Shown piece after piece: positions 41,704 through 47,984 of a stretch of DNA of 47,984 nt. Each line of letters starts with the position of its first letter. The first letter of the stretch is position 1. The notes beneath the pieces were generated by a model. The model did not search any database. It saw only the letters and a list, made by a program, of their open reading frames with translations, and was not told the DNA's origin. A program made the position numbers and the translations under genes. Source of the stretch: Liolophura sinensis (taxonomy: Eukaryota > Mollusca > Polyplacophora > Chitonida > Chitonidae); the NCBI RefSeq assembly GCF_032854445.1, contig NC_088307.1, positions 9,810,017 to 9,858,000 of the forward strand. Direction: 5' to 3'.

Positions 41704-41772
41704 CAGGGGAGGTGGGTGTGGGGTGGGTGGGGGTGGGTTGGTTGGGGGTGGGGGGTGGGGGGTGGAGGGTAC
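41704..41772. repeat. G-rich low-complexity tract
   Basis: Runs of three to six G separated by T or A on plus (GGGGAGGTGGGTGTGGGGTG). G-quadruplex prone but without the regular 59-bp period of the array at 2192. Confidence 0.85.
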
Positions 41773-41857
41773 ATGGCCTGAAACAATTAGGAGTAAATCT
41801 CCATAGTCTATTGGTCATTCTTGCCTTAGCCTCGTTGGATTGTGCGCAAACGCATCC

Positions 41858-41990
41858 ACGTAAAAAATAATCTGTTAATTTTAAACGAAACCTTGTCTGA
41901 GTGATTATAGAATGTATTCTGCTATTATAACACAATACTGTGTAACATTCAATATAATATCCTGTTAGTCTGATACAATCTTTATTCTGA
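41858..41990 (+). repeat. Repeat F
   Basis: AATAATCTGTTAATTTTAAA, TGTCTGAGTGATTATAGAAT and CTGCTATTATAACACAATAC. Confidence 0.6.
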
Positions 41991-42192
41991 ATTCATAGAG
42001 CATTAATTTTGTATATGTATCTCAAAAAAGCGTCATTATCACTGTCTATCACAACCAATACCTTTTATTTTTCCTCCATTTTAAATACAGAGCATGATGA
42101 ATCATGAACAGACATGCATTCAGAGGCGCAACTGTAGCTATCTGCTAAAATGTAGCACAAAACCAGACTTGTTCATTACAAGACAACACAAG

Positions 42193-42285
42193 TGTTGAGG
42201 TAACGCATTGCTGTGTTGGGGTAACGCATTGCTGTGTAGGGGTTACGCATTGCTGTGTTGGGGGTAACGCAATGCTGTGTTGAAT
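42193..42285. repeat. 21-bp minisatellite, 4 units
   Basis: Four units of GTTGGGGTAACGCATTGCTGT with single-base variants, flanked by AACACAAGTGTT motifs on both sides. Confidence 0.92.
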
Positions 42286-42457
42286 GAAAACAACACGATT
42301 TGTTGTGTTAGATTTCAACACAAGTGTTTTTTAGCTACACTTCATTTCTTATAACTTCTGATCAATGTTATTGATCTCCCCTTTTCTGTTTCTCCTTGGA
42401 TTTGGTTTTAAGATCAAATCACTGTTTAATTTGCCATTAATGAAACCACTAATAATT

Positions 42458-42562
42458 TATTTGATTCATTTATTTGATTGCTGCTCAACGCCATATATAG
42501 CCAACAAAGTTTCGATTATATACGACGGCGATCAGTTTTAGGAGTGGGAGAAACCGAAGTGC
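42458..42562 (-). mobile_element. Diverged SINE-A 3' part
   Basis: TTTATTTGATTGCTGCTCAA, CGCCATATATAGCC, GATTATATACGACGGCGATC and GAGTGGGAGAAACCGAAG follow the SINE-A order with many substitutions. Confidence 0.7.
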
Positions 42563-42800
42563 TTGGAGTAAAGGACAAGGAAATGATGCCAAAATCAGAT
42601 GAAAGAGCATGCAAACTTATTTGCAAAAACCTTCTTTAATATTGTTTTCCATTATTCCTTTCAGAAGAAAAGGGTATTTGAAAAAATTGTTGCATTGTGA
42701 ATATTTGGGACCACAATTACATGTACGCATTGTGACACAGGCAGCCGTTTTTAGTTCCCTGTTCATGTGGTACAAAATGTATCAGTTTAAGACAAACTAA
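42562..42800 (+). repeat. Single arm of FB-2
   Basis: GATGCCAAAATCAGATGAAA, CTTCTTTAATATTGTTTTCC, GAAGAAAAGGGTATTTGAAA and GTGAATATTTGGGACCA match the FB-2 left arm in order. The opposite arm is missing. Confidence 0.75.
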
Positions 42801-42818
42801 ACGTAAAAACCAATTTAT

Positions 42819-43093
42819 TTTTTTTTTTGTTTTTGTTTTTTGATTGGTGTTTTACGCCGTACTCAAGAATATTTCACTTATACGACGGCGGCCAGCATTA
42901 TGGTGGGTGGAAACCGGGCAGAGCCCGGCGGAAACCCACGACCATCCGCAGGTTGCTGACAGACCTTCCCACGTACGGCCGGAGAGGAAGCCAGCATGAG
43001 CTGGTCTTGAACTCACAGCGACCGCATTGGTGAGAGGCTTCTGGGTCACTACGCTGCGCTAGCGCGCTAACCGACTGAGCCACGGAGGCCCCC
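42819..43093 (-). mobile_element. SINE-A, best full-length copy (family reference)
   Basis: tRNA-derived SINE of about 275 bp. Read on minus: head GGGGGCCTCCGTGGCTCAGT with A-box TGGCTCAGTCGGTTAGCGCG (43082-43063), B-box GTGAGTTCAAGACC (43017-43004), core including CAACCTGCGGATGGTCGTGG and a GC-rich block, and conserved 3' domain ending TATTCTTGAGTACGGCGTAA then AACACCAATCA and an A-rich tail. A 14-bp target-site duplication AAAAACCAATTTAT flanks it (42805-42818 and 43094-43107). The boxes mark an RNA polymerase III promoter; movement would need a partner LINE. Low divergence suggests a young insertion. Frames within it are artefacts. Confidence 0.97.
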
Positions 43094-43107
43094 AAAAACC
43101 AATTTAT

Positions 43108-43244
43108 CACACCGATATCTGTCTATTCAATATAAGAAACCCCACGGACAATCGAGAGCTAGTAGGTTTTTTTGATGTGACAGCCAATTTTCACGTGACG
43201 CTTCAGCGCTAGTGATTGGCTAAGTTCATAAAGGCTTCTACAAC
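43108..43244 (+). promoter_or_regulatory. Promoter-like stretch: E-box and inverted CCAAT
   Basis: CACGTGAC at about 43193-43200 (E-box) and GATTGGC at about 43214-43220 (inverted CCAAT box) lie 25-55 bp upstream of the ATG at 43245. No TATA box is obvious. Confidence 0.3.
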
Positions 43245-43406
43245 ATGGCTCCTCGTAGTAAATTGTCCGTCAGTACCATATCCGCAATGCTGGACGTCAA
43301 CTTCTCGGCATTAAAAGCTGTGTTTCAATTGGGAAAAAGCTCTTTGGAGGAGTACATAAGCGCAGGCAAACAATATAGATGGTTCATAAGCTCATTGTGG
43401 AATTGA
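43245..43406 (+). CDS. Candidate small ORF or first exon, 53 codons
   Basis: ATG (context CAACATGG, acceptable Kozak) opens MAPRSKLSVSTISAMLDVNF and continues through SALKAVFQLGKSSLEEYISA to TGA at 43404. The peptide is basic at the start, then amphipathic, without cysteines or a signal peptide, and its composition is more protein-like than other short frames here. A promoter-like stretch precedes it. No family is recognised. It may be a genuine short protein, the first exon of a spliced gene (no strong donor seen) or a chance frame. Confidence 0.3.
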   Translation: MAPRSKLSVSTISAMLDVNFSALKAVFQLGKSSLEEYISAGKQYRWFISSLWN

Positions 43407-43427
43407 AACATTTGCATATTAAAAGTT

Positions 43428-43690
43428 GAACACCATGAAGAGTACAACCAGAGCAGCGACAACAGTGTAATGTTTGGCAAGTGGTCAAACGTAACCGGTG
43501 AAAGACGGTCTCTTGTAGCTTTACCTTGGTTTCATTCCAACTGTTCGTGTAAATGCTTAAATATTAGCAAAATACACGCCCTCTAGCAACGTGGCGTAAG
43601 GAAAATTAGACAAAAAAATGCAGGGATAATAATTGTAACTTATTAGACGTCATCAGTCTAGAATTACTCAAAATGCTGTGTTGTCGTCAA
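43428..43690 (+). repeat. Repeat D, full-length copy
   Basis: GAGTACAACCAGAGCAGCGA, CAAGTGGTCAAACGTAACCG, TCCAACTGTTCGTGTAAATG, CGCCCTCTAGCAACGTGGCG, AAAAAATGCAGGGATAAT and TTATTAGACGTCATCAGTCT, ending CTCAAAATGCTGT. With the 16071 copy this defines a length near 260 bp. Confidence 0.85.
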
Positions 43691-44087
43691 ATTTAAGAAA
43701 CAAATCATAATAACAATGTAAAGGTACTAGGACTCTGGGATGCTTCGTCCACCAGCAGAATCCTGGGCTTATGCAAGATTACAATGTAGGCAACATGCGT
43801 TTTACGCCGTTTGCAGTTGTCCGTCGAATAAATCTTATTTCATTCTGTTCACTCTTCTTATTATTTATTTCACACCCCATCCAGTTACTTTATATAGGCC
43901 TGCTGACACCGGGCCAACCAGGCGTGTTTCCTTGCTGTAATCTTTCAGTGCTGAACTCCTAACAAGGCAGAAACAAGTACCATTTTAAAAATTTGTGGTA
44001 TAACCCCATCCGGTCCGAGTTATCCGTACAGTACCGTAATCTATTCTAGCACTCACCCAGAACCATAATGTTACTGTAAATTTTGGT
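43691..44087. other. No feature recognised
   Basis: Overlapping short plus frames at 43740-43962 in two phases; no support for either. Confidence 0.5.
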
Positions 44088-44098
44088 AAATGTTAGTT

Positions 44099-44249
44099 GG
44101 TCTGCAGCAACCTGCGAACGGTCGTGGCTTTCCTCCGGTTCTGCCCGTTTTCCTCTTATCATAATGCTGACCGCCGTCGTACAAGTGAAATATTCTTCAG
44201 TACCGCGTAAAACACCAATCAGGTAAATAAATAAATAAATAAATAAATA
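44099..44249 (+). mobile_element. SINE-A, 5'-truncated with target-site duplication
   Basis: Starts within the core (TCTGCAGCAACCTGCGAACG) and ends in (AAAT)n. It is flanked by AAATGTTAGTT at 44088-44098 and 44250-44260, so the truncation occurred at insertion, as expected for target-primed reverse transcription. Confidence 0.95.
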
Positions 44250-44260
44250 AAATGTTAGTT

Positions 44261-45313
44261 TGTAGAGTGCATACACTATATGTGTAATTTCACGTTCAAT
44301 ATATAAGACTGATGCGCTTTTGCCATATTAGATAAACACAAGCCCCCTTTACATATTAACATTTTTTAACGATTTTTTAACGTGTTCATAACTGTGTAAG
44401 ATTGTTATCAAAGCGCGATTCTGGTCGATTAGGCCATCAGTGAACGGATATTTGAACATTCTGTTCAAGCTAAATGACATTTTTGGTTATCGGGGCTTAT
44501 TAACTTTTGAAATGCAGATAACTTTGATCTTTCACGAAGATAGACTAAGTGTACTGACCTTGGGGATACTGCGGTTACATTTTGATTGACGTTATCAAAA
44601 CTTGCGTCGACAGTTTAAGTCACCTTTAAAGTATCACAAGAATTCCAGTGCCGAGAAGTTATCTGGCACAAAGATACCCATCCTTATATATATGCCGGTA
44701 CACATCTTTCTTTTAGAAATAGTTGTTGTAGTAAAATATTTCCTTTGCTTTTTCTAAAGCAATATAGCAAAAATAACAACGTTTTTCGTTTTCTAATGCA
44801 AGGGGTTATACCTCGTTTCTCCTATATCCTAAGATGTTGGTAAAAAAAAAAGCTTGAAAGACACGTTTACAGACGAAGAGTATTTTTCGTGAATAGATTT
44901 TATAGTGGAGTAGCGGCGCAATGTCTACTGCGTAAATAGTAATCTTCAGGATTTTGCTGTGGGGTGTGGGATTCAGATGGCAGCGAGCTACGTACGTTGT
45001 TTCGCACCAAAAATAATAGACAGATAAGCCCATAATGATAATAATCATAAAAAATATGTCTACTCTGTGAACACATTTGGATTAGCTGCCATTCAGACTC
45101 GTCATAATAAGGCGTGGTAATGCTTTAGATTCTTACCCTATTATAATATACCTTTTTCTCCTAAACTTTTCACACAACACATCATACCTACACCAGTGAA
45201 ACAGATAAATCTTTTATACAGTATTTCTGAAGGTCACCTCTGACGTGATTTATGAGCTTGTATAATAAATTTATGAGATTGTGTTGTAAAAAAGGTGATG
45301 ACTGAACATTTTG
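44261..45313. other. No feature recognised
   Basis: AT-rich; nothing supported. Confidence 0.5.
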
Positions 45314-45470
45314 ATTTTATTTATTTATTTGATCGGTGTTTTATGCCGTTCTCAAAAATATTTCACTCATACCACGGCGGACACAGCATTTTGTTGGTAG
45401 GAAATCGGACAGAGCCCTGGGTAAGCCCACGACCATCCGCAGGTTGCTGTCAGACCTTCTCACGAGAGGA
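45314..45470 (-). mobile_element. SINE-A, 3' half
   Basis: TTATTTATTTATTTGATCGG, TTTTATGCCGTTCTCAAAAA, TACCACGGCGGACACAGCAT and core to CAGGTTGCTGTCAGACCTTC; head absent. Confidence 0.88.
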
Positions 45471-45494
45471 CACAGCAATTTTAGTAATTCAAAA

Positions 45495-45715
45495 CCACTG
45501 ACGTGATATAAATTGCAAAACACATCACTGCATTTTATGGTATTTCTGCTGTAGCCACGGTGCTAGTGGTGTGTAGGTTGATACTTTTTTTTTAACAATA
45601 TACGTGAATAAAACTGAGGTAAATTGACAAGAGGTTGTATTTCACCGGTTACCTGTGACCATTTGCCAGCTATCACACCGTCGTCACTGCTCGAGTTTTA
45701 CTATCTGTGCTGTAG
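45495..45715 (-). repeat. Repeat D, near full length
   Basis: Antisense: CACATCACTGCATTTTATGG, TAGCCACGGTGCTAGTGG, AAAACTGAGGTAAATTGACA, TTGTATTTCACCGGTTACCT and AGCTATCACACCGTCGTCAC. Confidence 0.85.
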
Positions 45716-46037
45716 TATGCAGTTCTGACTCCTCAGTAATGACAAGGTTTGCTCTGGATTTGTAATTTAGATGTTAATGAGTTCCTTCTAGATCTAAGTT
45801 CCCAGAGTGACGAATAAGAGTTGAGAGAAATATTTACATCTGGACAAAAGCGCAAATATGGGCTTTTTGTGGATTAAAATTAAAGTTTACCAGCCACTTT
45901 GTAACAGCTGAACATCAGGTAGATTTAAATTAACATCTGACATGTCATCAGATTTGACCGACAATTCCGCGTCATCAGCAAGCAGTCTCATTCCGCGCAA
46001 TGTGGTAAACATGGAAGCCAGCAGACTTCGCTCGTTT
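45716..46037. other. No feature recognised
   Basis: Short spacer; the minus frame here overlaps SINE-A and is rejected. Confidence 0.5.
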
Positions 46038-46145
46038 ATGAGTTTCCCCTGGGCTCTGCCCGATTTATTCCCACTATAAAGCTGTCGTATCAGTGAAATA
46101 TTCTTGAGTGCGGTGCAAAGCAATAATCAGATAAATAAAGTAAAT
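46038..46145 (+). mobile_element. Diverged SINE-A 3' part
   Basis: GAGTTTCCCCTGGGCTCTGC, CTATAAAGCTGTCGTATCAG and TGAAATATTCTTGAGTGCGG, then AATAATCAGATAAATAAAG. Confidence 0.82.
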
Positions 46146-46171
46146 AACCTATATGGAAAAGCATTGAGACT

Positions 46172-46570
46172 TAAAGGGAACAACAAAGGACTCAGTGCAG
46201 AGCCTTGTGGAACGCCTTATGTAATTTGGGAATAAAATGGACTCAATGCAGAGCCTTGTGGAACGCCTTGTGTAATTTGGGAATAACAATGGATTCAGTG
46301 CAGAGCCTTGTGTAATTTGGGAATAACCATGGATTCAGTGCAGAGCCTTGTGGAACGCCTTATGTAATTTGGGAATAAAAATGGACTCAGTGCAGAGCCT
46401 TGTGGAACGCCTTGTGTAATTTGGGAATAACAATGGATTCAGTACAGAACCTTGTGGAACGCCTTGTGTAATTTGGGAATAACAATGGACTCAGTGCAGA
46501 GCCTTGTGGAACGCCTTGTGTAATTTGAGAATAACAATGGATTCAGTACAGAGCCTTGTGGAACGCCTGC
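46172..46570. repeat. 52-bp minisatellite, 8 units
   Basis: Unit ATGGACTCAGTGCAGAGCCT, TGTGGAACGCCTTGTGTAAT, TTGGGAATAACA. Unit 3 lacks about 14 bp (GGAACGCCTTGTGT). Subtypes GGACTC/GGATTC and TTATG/TTGTG vary between units. Confidence 0.96.
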
Positions 46571-47984
46571 CTTATACTGTAATCTGCACATTACAGTTCA
46601 TGATTTGAATCCTGTACTATTTGTGAAATTTCAGCAGTCTTTTGTTAAGGCATAAACTATCTTATGTTAATAATAATATTTTCATTCGCAATAATGAAAA
46701 CATGTTTGTTTCAAAGCATACAGTTACCGGGATAGTAATCATGGATCGGGTCGGAAAGCGACCTACATGTTACAGGTCAGTGACTTTGACTGCAGTCGAG
46801 ATAACTTGAAGTCTTTTGAGGTGTATACGTTATGAAAACGATTGTTTGAAAGCAAAAAAAAAAAAAAAAAAAAAAAAAGACGAAGAAAAAAACCAAACCC
46901 CGTACAGCACACCTGATTATATCCACCAGGCACGGAGTGACTCCCTGGCCGGGAAAAAGACGAGTCTGCTTTTTTAGTCTAATAGTGTTTTTCCTGGGGC
47001 AGGTGGAATTTTTATTTGCTTTTTATTACATTGTACATATGAATATTTACTCAGATATATCACTCGGGTCAGGAATTTTAAATATATTATGTAGACCTTA
47101 TAAATCCATTTAATCTCATGCTGAATGCGCTCTATAAAACACATTTATATTGTGTATGCAAAGCAAATATGTGTTTGAAGGAAAAGGGCAGTAGTGTTTC
47201 TGAAGTTTAAGCAACTTATGGACTGAAAAATGCGCTGAACAAATTAAAATATGCAACTGAAGTAACATTTAATCACGTACAAATCGTTAATTTGACACAG
47301 AGTGTCTACAAGTGGAAACCGTTACTATATTTAATGTATATCTTATCATACATTGTATATCTGAAAACTTTTTGAGTAAGGCGTTGTACGCTATAGCTAA
47401 ATGAGCTACAATATGATGGCAGTTATGTGATGACCAGTCATATAAAAGAGAGAACAGTGTGACGCTTTACTCGAAAGAGCCGGCCATACCCTACTAAATT
47501 CTCATAATGCTTTCGTAAGAGGGGCTATACAGGAGATTTTTGGCAAAAAGTCGACCATCGCAATTTCAGTCGAATAATTGCTGTTACATAATGCTCCAAA
47601 TAATAACCATTCACAAATATCGGCCTCGTTTGTGCAGGTGTTACTGTTCAGTATCCGTGATAAATTTGAAATGGTTATAAATGGTTGCAATATATAACTT
47701 TTGCAAACTTAATTTGACTTTAAAACCATAAATTGTATAGGTATGAGTGTGATATTTATTGAAAAACGTGAGCTATTCTTGGTAAATCAAAAAAATTGAA
47801 TCGACTAGTAAACATGGATTTTGCCAAAAACCTCCAGTAAAGCCTATTGTTTTAAAATAATTAAATTACAATTTAAACATAACTATATACAATTAATGTT
47901 CATTTGAGACGTCAAAACATTCGTCTATCTTAAGGCGGCCCACGTACGAGTTAACCTGCGTCAACCTTCCTTAATTTATCATTC
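46571..47984. other. No feature recognised
   Basis: AT-rich with an A-run at about 46854-46878. The minus frame 47502-47690 has no supporting signals. Confidence 0.5.

Noticed and set aside
42819-43110. Several overlapping frames with WCFTPYSRIFHLYDGGQHYG-type peptides
   Set aside because: These are translations of SINE-A; the same peptides recur wherever the SINE lies, in arbitrary frames.

Overview
The window looks like non-coding metazoan nuclear DNA, most likely from a mollusc or a close lophotrochozoan relative. It is AT-rich, has no dense open reading frames, no rRNA and no bacterial-style gene packing, and is crowded with short interspersed repeats. The mollusc call rests on memory: two repeat families here have conserved 3' ends that I associate with mollusc genomes. 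One is a tRNA-headed SINE whose antisense tail reads TTTTACGCCGTACTCAAGAA; the other ends in GACGTTAAACCCCAAGCACT. No species or SINE family name is assigned.

No complete protein-coding gene was found. The best gene signals are on the minus strand near 4.07-5.79 kb. There, a short signal-peptide-like start (5533-5571) ends exactly at a GTAAGT donor and has TATA boxes upstream, and a 63-codon phase 0-0 exon candidate lies downstream (4069-4257). A 53-codon ORF at 43245-43406 sits below an E-box and an inverted CCAAT box. The only recognisable protein family is a broken reverse transcriptase (23952-24540), probably from a Penelope-like element. Parts of that element's 3' region recur at 17.4 kb and 33.85-34.74 kb.

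Layout: 0-5 kb has a G-rich minisatellite (2.2-2.8 kb) and a small inverted-repeat element. 5-12 kb holds the putative gene start and scattered SINEs. 12-19 kb holds two fold-back elements (12.19-12.90 and 18.47-19.02 kb), a recent 102-bp duplication, a diverged pair of about 400-bp paralogous segments, and a minisatellite that seems to have grown from the end of a dispersed repeat (15.3-16.07 kb). 19-27 kb has the retroelement and a clean nested insertion of a SINE into repeat D. 29-34 kb has minisatellites and retroelement fragments. 37.6-39.8 kb has an inverted-repeat element and a 24-copy, 68-bp satellite with higher-order structure. 40-48 kb has AT microsatellites, more SINEs (including the best copy, 42819-43093) and a 52-bp minisatellite.

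Nothing here forms an operon or pathway. The window is a record of transposition and tandem amplification: roughly two dozen copies of one SINE, about a dozen of repeat D, at least four fold-back or MITE-like elements, and several independent tandem arrays. All calls were made by eye; copy boundaries are approximate to about 5-15 bp unless a target-site duplication is given.
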